Shown here piece by piece: positions 48,473 to 56,992 of a stretch of DNA of 64,000 nt (its first letter is position 1; each line of letters starts with the position of its first letter). A program made the position numbers and the translations under genes. The notes below the pieces were generated by a model. It made no database searches, was not told the DNA's origin, and saw nothing but the letters and a program-made list of their open reading frames with translations. The stretch spans positions 3,782,001-3,846,000 of the forward strand of contig NZ_CP073318.1 in assembly GCF_018263855.1 (NCBI RefSeq), read 5' to 3'. Source of the stretch: Kutzneria sp. CA-103260 (lineage in GTDB: Bacteria > Actinomycetota > Actinomycetes > Mycobacteriales > Pseudonocardiaceae).

Positions 48473-48656
48473 CCGACACGCGGCCGCGGAGCATACGTCG
48501 CGGTCGACCGGGGCGCGCCCGGTACTGGCCAAGGGATTCACCCCGGCGCGGAACCGGCATGACTCATCGGCCATCGGGGACCGGCTCCTCTGCCGTACGG
48601 AGCTAGGCTCCGAATATCGCCAGCCCCGACCTCGCCATTCACGAATGGAGCTAGGC

Positions 48657-49886
48657 ATGAGTCCGCCGGTGACCACCGAGCCCGATGTGCTGACCGTTTT
48701 CTCGTCGGCCGAATTTCGCGCGGATCCGGTGCCGACTCTGCATTGGCTGCTCGACGAGCAACCGGTGCACCGCACGAGGAAGGGCTTCTATCTGATCAGC
48801 CGCTATTCGGACGTCGACCAGCTCTCGGGCCACGACCTGGTCCACCGGCCGGACCGCGCCCGCCTGTCCGAGCAGTTCCCGGCGGCCCAGCGGCACCGGT
48901 CGATGCGCGTGCTGCTGGACAGCATGGTGATGGCCAATCCGCCGGAGCACACGCGCCTGCGCCGACTGATCGGACGGGCCTTCACCCCGCACCGGGTCGA
49001 CGGCCTCCGCGCCCGGATCGGCGCGATAACCGACGAGGTCCTGGCGCAGATCGCGGAGCCGCTGTTGGACGGCGAATCCGTCGATCTGCATCATTGTTGG
49101 GCCGAACCGGTCACATTGCAGGTGTTGTCCGAATTGTTGGGCGTGCCGGAATCAGACCGGCGGTGGCTGGCCGCCACGGTGCTGCACATTTCCGACGGCA
49201 TTGCCAGCGCGGACGAACAGCGCATGGTCCTGGCCGACGAACAGACCGAACTGCTCGACGTGTACTTCCGCGATCTGGCGGCACGGAAACGGCGGCAGCC
49301 GGCCGACGACCTGATCTCGGCGCTGGTCGGCACCCCCGACGAGCCGGCGCCGGGTGACCTGTTCGGCGTGCTGTGGCTGCTCTGGCTGGCCGGGTTCGAG
49401 AGCTCGGCCAGCATGATGGACCACGGCGCGCTGGCCCTGTTCGACCACCCGGACCAGGCGAGCCGGCTCGACGGCGACCACCAGGCGGGGCTGGCCTTCG
49501 CCGACGAAGTGCTGCGGCACAGCGTGGTCGAGCTGTTCACGCCGATTCCCCGCATCGCGGCCCGGGATCTGGTGCTCAGCGGCGTCGACATCCCGGCCGG
49601 CGCCGACCTGCGGCCGATGATCGCGGCGGCCAACCGGGATCCTCGGATGTTCCCCGATCCGGACCGCTTCGATCCCGCCCGGGGCAACGCCGTCGCCGGC
49701 TTCGCCTTCGGTCAGGGCCTGCACCGCTGCGTCGGGGCCTTCCTGGCCCGGGCCGAGCTCGCGATCGGCCTGGCTCGGCTGCGTCGCCGCTTCCCCACCC
49801 TCGGCGCGGCCGGCGAGCTGGCGCTGGTCGACGACATCGTCAGCACCCGGATGACCCGGGCCTTCCCCGTCGCGCTGTCCCAGTGA
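48657..49886 (+). CDS. Cytochrome P450, tandem array member 1
   Basis: A 409-residue P450, first of five tandem paralogues. I-helix LAGFESSA has acid Glu248 with Ser249 in the place of the usual threonine; ExxR in DEVLRHS; heme loop FGQGLHRCVGAFLARAE. The N-terminus shares the array pattern (FSSAEFRADPVPTLHWL...PVHRT.KGFYLISR). ATG 48657 has GGAG six bases upstream, better than ATG 48645. It starts the plus-strand operon 184 bases after regulator A; the next P450 follows after 16 bases. Confidence 0.93.
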   Translation: MSPPVTTEPDVLTVFSSAEFRADPVPTLHWLLDEQPVHRTRKGFYLISRYSDVDQLSGHDLVHRPDRARLSEQFPAAQRHRSMRVLLDSMVMANPPEHTRLRRLIGRAFTPHRVDGLRARIGAITDEVLAQIAEPLLDGESVDLHHCWAEPVTLQVLSELLGVPESDRRWLAATVLHISDGIASADEQRMVLADEQTELLDVYFRDLAARKRRQPADDLISALVGTPDEPAPGDLFGVLWLLWLAGFESSASMMDHGALALFDHPDQASRLDGDHQAGLAFADEVLRHSVVELFTPIPRIAARDLVLSGVDIPAGADLRPMIAAANRDPRMFPDPDRFDPARGNAVAGFAFGQGLHRCVGAFLARAELAIGLARLRRRFPTLGAAGELALVDDIVSTRMTRAFPVALSQ

Positions 49887-49902
49887 CCCAGGAGACAACC
49901 CC

Positions 49903-51156
49903 ATGCCGCTACCCGGCACCCGAGACCCGGTCGACGCCCTGGCCGAGTTCGGCTCACCGGAGTTCCTCCGCGACCCGTACCCGTTCGTCGAGTGGTTGCG
50001 GGTCAACGATCCCGTGCACCTGACCAGCAAGGGTTTCTACCTGGTCAGCCGGCACGCCGACCTGTGCCATCTGTTGTCCGGCACCACCGATCTGCTGCGC
50101 ACGCCGGACGCGGCCACGTTCGCCGAGTCGATGCCGGCGGTCAACCAGCACCGGTCGCTACGGACCCTGTTGAGCAGCATCCTGTCCATGAACCCGCCCG
50201 AGCACACCCGGGTGCGCCGGCTGGTGGCGCGCGTGTTCAACCGGCGGACCACGGAGAACCTGGCCGGGCGCATCGGCGAGCTGTGCGACCGGTTGCTCGA
50301 TCCGTTGACCGGGCCGCTGCACGACGGGCAGGTGGTCGACCTCTACCCGACCCTGTGCCAACCGTTGCCGCGCTTGGTGATCGCCGACATGCTCGGCGTG
50401 CCCGAGGCCGACCACGACTGGCTGACGAAGGCCACCATCGACATCGCCGCCGGCCTGACCGCGGACTCCCACCGCGACGCCGAGTCCATGCTGGCCCTGG
50501 CCGACGAGCAGACCCTGCGGCTGGAGCAGTACTTCCGGGCGCTGGCCGAGGAACGCCGGCGGAACCCCGGTGACGATCTGCTGTCGCAGCTGACCGCCAA
50601 GCACGAGGAGGAGCCGGAGCGGCTGACCGAGGACGAGTTGGTGAACCTGGTGTGGTTCCTCTGGCTGGCCGGGACGGACAGCACGGCGGTAGGGCTGATC
50701 CACTGCGTGTGGACGATGACCGAGTTCCCGGACCAGCGCCACTGGTTGGAGGGCGGCTACGCCAGCGCTTTTGCTTACGTGGACGAGGTTCTGCGCCGGA
50801 CCACGTCCGCGCCGTACACAGTCACGCCCCGGCTGGCCACCCGCGACATCACGTTGAACGGCATCACCTACCCGGCCGGCAGCGACTTCCGCGCGCTGTT
50901 CGCCGCCGCCAACCGGGATCCGGCCGTCTTCCCGGATCCGGACCGCTTCGACCCGTCCCGGGACAACCGGCAGACGCTCACCTTCAGCAAGGGAATCCAC
51001 CACTGCCTCGGCGCGTTCCTCACCCGCACCACGCTGACCATGGCGGTGTCCCGACTGCACGCCACCTTCCCGAACCTGGTGGCGCTCAACGAGCCGCACT
51101 GGGGCGGGCTGGTCCGCGATCCCGCCCTGCACAGCCTGCCGGTGGAGGCACGATGA
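49903..51156 (+). CDS. Cytochrome P450, tandem array member 2
   Basis: A 417-residue P450. I-helix LAGTDSTAVG has Asp259 with Ser260 in the usual threonine place and Thr261 after it; ExxR in DEVLRRT; heme loop FSKGIHHCLGAFLTRTT. The N-terminus LAEFGSPEFLRDPYPFVEWL and KGFYLVSRHAD follow the array pattern. Its stop overlaps the next P450 start (ATGA). No ferredoxin or reductase is encoded nearby, so electrons must come from partners elsewhere. Confidence 0.93.
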   Translation: MPLPGTRDPVDALAEFGSPEFLRDPYPFVEWLRVNDPVHLTSKGFYLVSRHADLCHLLSGTTDLLRTPDAATFAESMPAVNQHRSLRTLLSSILSMNPPEHTRVRRLVARVFNRRTTENLAGRIGELCDRLLDPLTGPLHDGQVVDLYPTLCQPLPRLVIADMLGVPEADHDWLTKATIDIAAGLTADSHRDAESMLALADEQTLRLEQYFRALAEERRRNPGDDLLSQLTAKHEEEPERLTEDELVNLVWFLWLAGTDSTAVGLIHCVWTMTEFPDQRHWLEGGYASAFAYVDEVLRRTTSAPYTVTPRLATRDITLNGITYPAGSDFRALFAAANRDPAVFPDPDRFDPSRDNRQTLTFSKGIHHCLGAFLTRTTLTMAVSRLHATFPNLVALNEPHWGGLVRDPALHSLPVEAR

Positions 51157-52397
51157 CGACCAGCCACGGGCTGGACGCGCTGGCCGAGTTCGCGTCCCCC
51201 GAGTTCCAGCGCGACCCCTACCCGTTCCTGCACCGGCTCCGCGACGTTGACCCGGTTCACCGCACTGCCAAGGGTTTCTACCTGGCCACCCGGCACGCCG
51301 ACGCCAGCTTCCTGCTGGCCGGGGTGGGCGATCTGTTCCGTGGCCCCAGTTTCGCCGAGCTGACCGCTGCGATGCCGCAGCTCACCGAACACCGGGCGCT
51401 GTCGATTCTGATGACCTGCCTGATGGCCCAGAACCCACCGGAGCACACGCGACTGCGCAAGTTGGTGGCCAGCCGGTTCACGCCCCGCGCGGTCGACGCG
51501 TTCGCGGGGCGGATCGGCGTGATCTGCGACCGGTTGCTGGACGCGGTCGAGGAGCCGCTGCGCGACGGCGAAGTGGTCGATCTGCACCGGACACTGTCGG
51601 AACCGTTGCCCCGCTTGATGATCGCCGAACTGTTGGGCGTGCCGGCCGCCGACCACGAATGGCTGATCACCGCCGTTCGCGACATCGCCGACGGCCTGAC
51701 CGCGGCCTCCACCGTCGGGCCGCCGACCGCGTTGCTGCTGGCCGACGAGCAGACCGTCCGGATGGAGAACTACTTCCGTGAGCTGGCGGCGGCCCGGCGA
51801 CGCGACCCCGGCGACGACCTGATCTCCGGGCTGGTCCGGCAGGAGAAGGATCGGCTCACCGACGACGAGCTGGTCAACCTGGTGTGGCTGCTGTGGTTGG
51901 CCGGCACCGACGCCAACACCATCTCCCTGGACCACTGCGTGTGGAGCTTGCTGGCCTTCCCCGACCAGTGCCAGTGGCTGCACGGCTACTTCGGCCGCTC
52001 GGTGGCCTTCGTGGACGAAGTGCTGCGCCGCACCGCCCCGGTGATGTTCTCCCCGCTCCCCCGGTTGGCCACCAGGGAATTCGAGCTCGACGACGTCACG
52101 TATGCCGCCGGCACGGACATCAGGCCGGTGTTCACCGCGGCCAACCGGGACCCGGCGGCGTTTCCGGATCCGGACCGGTTCGACCCGTCCCGCGACAACC
52201 GGCAGCTGCTCACCTTCAGCGCCGGCATCCACCACTGCCTGGGGATGTTCCTGGCCAGGAACGGGCTAGCCACGGCCACTTCGCGGCTGCACAACCGCTT
52301 TCCCGGCCTGGTCGGGCTGGCCGATCCGCGCTGGGGCGGCCTCGCCGTGGCGTCGGCCTCGCGGTCGGTCCCGGTGGCGTTGGAGCGGACGCGATGA
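51153..52397 (+). CDS. Cytochrome P450, tandem array member 3, lacking I-helix Thr
   Basis: A 414-residue P450. The I-helix reads LAGTDANTIS: acid Asp253 is kept but the proton-relay threonine is Ala254. ExxR (DEVLRRT) and heme loop FSAGIHHCLGMFLARN are intact. P450eryF shows that loss of this Thr need not stop activity when the substrate provides a hydroxyl, so it may act on an already hydroxylated intermediate (inference). Start and stop overlap its neighbours by four bases each (ATGA), so translation is coupled to members 2 and 4. Confidence 0.92.
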   Translation: MTTSHGLDALAEFASPEFQRDPYPFLHRLRDVDPVHRTAKGFYLATRHADASFLLAGVGDLFRGPSFAELTAAMPQLTEHRALSILMTCLMAQNPPEHTRLRKLVASRFTPRAVDAFAGRIGVICDRLLDAVEEPLRDGEVVDLHRTLSEPLPRLMIAELLGVPAADHEWLITAVRDIADGLTAASTVGPPTALLLADEQTVRMENYFRELAAARRRDPGDDLISGLVRQEKDRLTDDELVNLVWLLWLAGTDANTISLDHCVWSLLAFPDQCQWLHGYFGRSVAFVDEVLRRTAPVMFSPLPRLATREFELDDVTYAAGTDIRPVFTAANRDPAAFPDPDRFDPSRDNRQLLTFSAGIHHCLGMFLARNGLATATSRLHNRFPGLVGLADPRWGGLAVASASRSVPVALERTR

Positions 52398-53635
52398 CTT
52401 CCGTGCGAGAACTCGACGTGATGGCCCGGTTCACCTCGGCGGAGTTCCGCCGCGACCCGTATCCCTTCCTGCGGTGGCTGCGCGAGCACGAACCGGTGCA
52501 CCGCACCGGCAAGGGCTTCCACCTGATCAGCCGGCACGCCGACGCCAGCTGGGTGCTGCGCGATCCCGACCGGATCTTCCGCACCCCGGACCGGGACCGG
52601 CTGACCCAACAGTTCCCGGCGGCGGCCGGCCACCGGTCCGTCACGTTGCTGCTCAACAGCCTGCCGGCGTTGAACGCGCCGGCGCACACCCGGATCCGCC
52701 GGCTGGTGGCCAGGGACTTCACCCCGAAACGGGTGGCGAACCTGCACGAGAGGATCGAGCGGACCTTCGAGGGTCTGCTGGACGGCGTCACCGACCGGCT
52801 GCGGGCCGGCCATGTGGTCGATCTGCACTCGACGCTGACGAAGCCGTTCGCGCTGGCGGTGATCGCCGATCTGCTCGGCGTCCCCGCCGAGGTACGCGAC
52901 AACATGGCGCCGAACGCGTCCGAACTGGCCTCGGCGCTGGGCAGCGGTGACGAGTCGTTGCTGGCGCGGGCCGACGACCACGCCGCCCAGTTGGAGAGCC
53001 ACTTCCAGGACCTCATCGCGCTGCGGCGTCGCGAACCGGGCGGGGACCTCCTCTCCGCCCTGGTCCGCGACCGCGGCGACCAGGACCAACTGTCCCCCGA
53101 CGAGCTGATCTCCATGCTGTGGGTGCTGTGGAACGTCGGCTTCGAGGGCACGGCCGCCGCGATCGAGCACGGCGTCCGCGCCATGGTCGACCACCCCGAG
53201 CAGAGCCACTGGCTGCGCGACCACCGGTCGGCGGTCGCGTTCGCCGACGAGGTGCTGCGGCACACCGGCCCGCAGATATTCCTTGGCGTGTCGCAGATCG
53301 CCACTCGCGACATCGAGCTGAGCGGGGTGCGGATTCCCGCCGGCGGCCAACTCCGCCCGGTGATGGCCGCGGCCAACCGGGATCCCGAGGTGTTCGCGGA
53401 TCCGGACCGGTTCGATCCCTGGCGGGACAACTCGGCGTCACTGGTGTTCGGCCGGGGCGCGCACCACTGCCTCGGTGTGTTCCTGACCCGCGCCGAGATC
53501 GCGACCGCACTGCGGCTGCTGCACGAACGGCACCCGGACCTGCGTCTGGCCGGCGAGCCGACCTGGAGCGAGTCGTTCACGATGCGCGTGGCCACCCGGT
53601 TCCCGGTCGTGCTCGACGGACAACGGAGGGGTTGA
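52394..53635 (+). CDS. Cytochrome P450, tandem array member 4, altered I-helix
   Basis: A 413-residue P450. The I-helix is NVGFEGTAAA instead of AGxE/DT: Val248 replaces the conserved Ala, Glu251 is kept and Gly252 occupies the threonine place, with a Thr one residue later. ExxR in DEVLRHT and heme loop FGRGAHHCLGVFLTRAE are intact. The N-terminus FTSAEFRRDPYPFLRWLREHEPVHRT shows the array pattern. ATGA overlap with member 3; the next member follows three bases after its stop. Confidence 0.92.
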   Translation: MTSVRELDVMARFTSAEFRRDPYPFLRWLREHEPVHRTGKGFHLISRHADASWVLRDPDRIFRTPDRDRLTQQFPAAAGHRSVTLLLNSLPALNAPAHTRIRRLVARDFTPKRVANLHERIERTFEGLLDGVTDRLRAGHVVDLHSTLTKPFALAVIADLLGVPAEVRDNMAPNASELASALGSGDESLLARADDHAAQLESHFQDLIALRRREPGGDLLSALVRDRGDQDQLSPDELISMLWVLWNVGFEGTAAAIEHGVRAMVDHPEQSHWLRDHRSAVAFADEVLRHTGPQIFLGVSQIATRDIELSGVRIPAGGQLRPVMAAANRDPEVFADPDRFDPWRDNSASLVFGRGAHHCLGVFLTRAEIATALRLLHERHPDLRLAGEPTWSESFTMRVATRFPVVLDGQRRG

Positions 53636-53638
53636 CCG

Positions 53639-54847
53639 ATGGATGCGTTGGCGGAGTTCGCGAAGCCCGATTTCCGGCGCGACCCGTACCCGTTTCTGCG
53701 CTGGCTGCGGGAGAACGAGCCGGTGCACCGCACCAGCGCCGGCTTCTACCTGGTCAGCCGGCATGCCGACGCGGCGTGCGTGCAGCGCGGCACCGGCGAG
53801 GTGTTCCTCGGGCCGGACCGCGCCCGGCTCGTCGAGCAGTACGCGAGCGCCTTGCGCCACCCGTCGATGGCGTTCCGGCTCGACGCCATGCTGTTGAAGA
53901 ACCCGCCGGAGCACACCCGGCTGCGCCGGCTCGTGGCCAAGGCCTTCACCCCCAAGCACGTCGCCGGACTCAACGACCGCATCGGCGTCCTGTGCGACGA
54001 GCTGATCGACGACGTCACGGAACCGCTGCGCCAGGGCGAAGTCGTCGACCTGCACGCCCGCTTGGCGGTGGAGTTGACGCTGGGCGTGATCGCCGAGCTG
54101 ATCGGCGTGCCGGCAGCCGACCGCGCGTGGCTGGCGGCCGTCGTCACCGACTTCGTGGCGGCGCTGGGCAGCATGTCCGAGGACCTGCTCCTGGTCGCCG
54201 ACAAGCACACCGAGATGCTGGAGGGCTACTTCCTCGGCCTGATCGACGAGCGCCGCCGTACCCCCGCCGCTGACCTGCTCTCCGCGCTGGTCACCACCGA
54301 TCCCGAAGCCCCGGAACGACTTTCCGACGACGAGATCGTCAGCATGCTGCTGACACTGTGGATCGCCGGCTTCGAGACCACTGCCGCCGGCATCGACCAC
54401 GGTGTGCTGACCATGCTCGACCATCCCGGGCACAACCACTGGCTGACCGAGGATCCGGCCGCGTTCACCGAGGAAGTGTTGCGGCGCACCGGCCCTGGCC
54501 TGTTCACGCCGGTGCCCCGGATCGCCACCCGGCCGGTGCGACTGTCCGATGTGGAACTGCCGACCGGCAGCGACGTGCGGCCGGTGTTCGCGGCGGCCAA
54601 CCGTGATCCCGACGTCTTCCCCGACCCGGACGCCTTCGACCCGGCCCGCGACACCAGCCGGTCGCTGGCCTTCGGCCACGGCATCCACCACTGCCTCGGC
54701 GCTTTCCTCGCCCAGGCCGAGATCCGCATCGCACTGACCCGCCTGCACACCCGGTTCCCGGGCCTGGCCCCGGCCGGCGAACCGGTGTGGGGCAACGCCC
54801 TGCCCATGCACGCCCCGTCCGCGGTGCCGGTCGCTCTGGCGCTGTAG
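53639..54847 (+). CDS. Cytochrome P450, tandem array member 5
   Basis: A 402-residue P450 with the canonical I-helix IAGFETTAAG (Glu246-Thr247), ExxR in EEVLRRT and heme loop FGHGIHHCLGAFLAQAE. The N-terminus LAEFAKPDFRRDPYPFLRWL shows the array pattern. AGGGG precedes the ATG, three bases after the previous stop. The cis-prenyltransferase gene follows after 31 bases. It is the only array member with the textbook acid-alcohol pair. Confidence 0.93.
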   Translation: MDALAEFAKPDFRRDPYPFLRWLRENEPVHRTSAGFYLVSRHADAACVQRGTGEVFLGPDRARLVEQYASALRHPSMAFRLDAMLLKNPPEHTRLRRLVAKAFTPKHVAGLNDRIGVLCDELIDDVTEPLRQGEVVDLHARLAVELTLGVIAELIGVPAADRAWLAAVVTDFVAALGSMSEDLLLVADKHTEMLEGYFLGLIDERRRTPAADLLSALVTTDPEAPERLSDDEIVSMLLTLWIAGFETTAAGIDHGVLTMLDHPGHNHWLTEDPAAFTEEVLRRTGPGLFTPVPRIATRPVRLSDVELPTGSDVRPVFAAANRDPDVFPDPDAFDPARDTSRSLAFGHGIHHCLGAFLAQAEIRIALTRLHTRFPGLAPAGEPVWGNALPMHAPSAVPVALAL

Positions 54848-54878
54848 CACGGTTTTGTCACCAGGCCGGAGGGCCACC

Positions 54879-55625
54879 ATGCGTCAGCAGACTTCCCTGA
54901 CCACCCGACTGATCATCGAGCCGGACCGGGCCTTCCCACGGCACATCGGCATCATCCCGGACGGCAACCGAAGGTGGGCCCGGCAACGGGGAATGCCGAC
55001 CGCGGCCGGCTTCCGCGCCGGGGCCGAACGCATTCCCCCGGTGCTGGACCTGTGCGCCGCCAAGGGAATCGAGTACGTCACGCTCTGGATGATGTCCGAC
55101 CGCAACCTGCTGCGGTCGGCCGAGGAGCTGACCCCGATGGTCGCGCTGACCGAGCACACCGTCGCGCTGCTGAGCGAGCTGCGCCGGTGGCGGCTGCGGC
55201 TGATCGGGCGGCTGGACCTGTTGCCCACGGCCACCGCGAAGGCGCTCGACGCCGCCACGGCGGCCACGGCCGACCTGGCCGGTCCCGTCGTCAACCTGGC
55301 CGTCGGCTACGCCGGACGCGACGACATCATCACCGCGGTCCGCTCCCTGCTGTGCTCCCCCGACCTGCGGGACCACAGCGCCGAGCAGATCGCCCAGGCG
55401 CTGACCACCGAGCACATCGGCGACCACCTGTCGACCGGCGGCCAGCCCGATCCCGACCTGGTGATCCGGACCTCCGGCGAGCTCCGGCTGTCCGGCTTCC
55501 TGACCTGGCAGACCGCCGAGTCCGAGCTCTACTTCTCCCACAAGCTGTGGCCGGAGTTCGACGAGCGGGAGTTCGAGCTCGCGCTGGCCGCCTATCGCGA
55601 CCGCGACCGCCGGTTCGGCATCTGA
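54879..55625 (+). CDS. cis-Prenyltransferase (UppS-like fold)
   Basis: A 248-residue cis-isoprenyl diphosphate synthase family protein. Catalytic Asp28 lies in IIPDGNRRWARQRG; the C-terminal IRTSGELRLSGFLTWQ and SELYFSHKLWPEFDE bind IPP and metal. Small changes from the housekeeping pattern (SGFLTWQTAESE instead of SNFLLWQLAYSE) suggest a specialised member. It could make a Z-configured prenyl diphosphate for the class I synthase two genes downstream, or, like the related cyclolavandulyl synthase or the M. tuberculosis tuberculosinyl transferase, catalyse a modified reaction. GGAGGG lies five bases before ATG 54879. Confidence 0.9.
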   Translation: MRQQTSLTTRLIIEPDRAFPRHIGIIPDGNRRWARQRGMPTAAGFRAGAERIPPVLDLCAAKGIEYVTLWMMSDRNLLRSAEELTPMVALTEHTVALLSELRRWRLRLIGRLDLLPTATAKALDAATAATADLAGPVVNLAVGYAGRDDIITAVRSLLCSPDLRDHSAEQIAQALTTEHIGDHLSTGGQPDPDLVIRTSGELRLSGFLTWQTAESELYFSHKLWPEFDEREFELALAAYRDRDRRFGI

Positions 55626-55639
55626 CCCGCGAGGTGATC

Positions 55640-56980
55640 ATGACTGTTGTGGTGAGCGAACCGCGCCCCGTCCCCGCCGCGCCCGGCCGGCTGCCGCTGG
55701 TCGGCCACGCCGGCCGGCTGGCGGTCGGACGGCTGCGATTCCTGCGGTCGCTGCGCGAGCACGGCGACCTGGTGCGGATCCATCTCGGCCGGCAGCCGGC
55801 GTACGTGGTCAACTCGCCGGAACTGTTGCGCACCATGCTGATCACCGAGGCGGAGAGCGTCGACAAGGGGCGGTTCTTCGACAACATGCGGCCGGTGCTG
55901 GGGACCGGGATCCTGACCTGCGGCACCCGGGAGCACAAGCGGCAGCGGCCGCTGGTGCAGCCCGCCTTCCACCAGGACCGGATCCGCCGGTACGTGGAGA
56001 TCATGGCCGACCGGGCCGAGCACGCCGCCGATTCCTGGCGGCCCGGCCAGATCGTCCAGTTCGACCACGAGATGCACGCGCTGGCGCTGAACATCGTGGC
56101 CGCCACCCTGTTCGCCTCGGACCTCGGCGCGTCGGCGATCGAGGAAACGCAACAGATGTTCCCGCTGATCAGCGCCGGCGTCGCCCGGCGCACCCTGGTC
56201 CCGCTGCCGTGGTGGGACCGGCTGCCGACACCGGGCAACCGCCGGTTCGCGGCCGCCGTCGACCGATTGTGGACCGTCATCGACGAGGTCATCGCCGCCT
56301 ACCGCGAGCAGGGCGTCGATCACGGCGACCTGCTGTCGATGTTGTTGGCCGCACAGGACGAACACAGCGGCGGCCTGTCCGACCGCGAGGTGCGCGACGA
56401 GGTCGTCACGCTGATGGGCGCGGGCACCGAGACGTCGTCCAACTCGCTGTGCTGGCTGTTTCACGAGCTCGACCGGCACCCAGAGGTCGACGAACGGGTG
56501 CGCGCCGAGGTCGACGAGGTGTTCGGCGACGGCCCGATCCGCTTCGACGGCATCCGCCGGCTCGGCTACACCACGCAGGTGGTCAACGAGGTGCTGCGGC
56601 TGCACTCGCCCATCTGGTTCCTCATGCGTCGAGTCACCGAGCCGGTCCGCCTGGGCGATGCCCTGCTCAGGCCGGGCGATGAAGTCCTGTTCAGCCCGAC
56701 GGCACTGCACCGGGACCACCGGGTGTACCCGGATCCGATGCGCTTCGATCCCGAGCGCTGGGGGCCAGGGGCCGAACCGCCGCGCAACGCCTTCATCCCG
56801 TTCGGCATGGGCGGGCGGCGGTGCATCGGGGATGTGTTCGCCCGCACCGAGATGCTGGTGATCACCGCCGCAGTGGTCCGCCGCTGGCGGCCGCGGTCGG
56901 CCGATTCCCGCCCGGTGCGGGAGGTCTGCGCCGGCTCGCTGCATCCGGCGCGGCTGCCCATGACGATCTGTCCACGGTGA
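55640..56980 (+). CDS. Cytochrome P450, second class in operon
   Basis: A 446-residue P450 of a different group from the tandem array: Pro-rich start (APGRLPLVGHAGRL), I-helix MGAGTETSSN, ExxR in NEVLRLHSP, PERW region (DPERWGPG) and heme loop FIPFGMGGRRCIGDVFAR. It resembles fatty-acid or terpene oxidising P450s such as those in sesquiterpene clusters rather than CYP107-like ones. GAGG lies five bases before ATG 55640; the terpene synthase follows after 12 bases. It probably oxidises the hydrocarbon skeleton first (inference). Confidence 0.93.
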   Translation: MTVVVSEPRPVPAAPGRLPLVGHAGRLAVGRLRFLRSLREHGDLVRIHLGRQPAYVVNSPELLRTMLITEAESVDKGRFFDNMRPVLGTGILTCGTREHKRQRPLVQPAFHQDRIRRYVEIMADRAEHAADSWRPGQIVQFDHEMHALALNIVAATLFASDLGASAIEETQQMFPLISAGVARRTLVPLPWWDRLPTPGNRRFAAAVDRLWTVIDEVIAAYREQGVDHGDLLSMLLAAQDEHSGGLSDREVRDEVVTLMGAGTETSSNSLCWLFHELDRHPEVDERVRAEVDEVFGDGPIRFDGIRRLGYTTQVVNEVLRLHSPIWFLMRRVTEPVRLGDALLRPGDEVLFSPTALHRDHRVYPDPMRFDPERWGPGAEPPRNAFIPFGMGGRRCIGDVFARTEMLVITAAVVRRWRPRSADSRPVREVCAGSLHPARLPMTICPR

Positions 56981-56992
56981 GGAGTTGGCCCG

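Noticed and set aside
54879..55625. Housekeeping undecaprenyl diphosphate synthase
   Set aside because: It is embedded in a P450/terpene synthase operon with altered C-terminal motif residues, so a specialised role is more likely; not excluded.
54974..55639. A longer P450 reading through the cis-prenyltransferase gene
   Set aside because: The upstream part is a shadow of the prenyltransferase; ATG 55640 has a ribosome site and begins the conserved PGRLPLVGH region.
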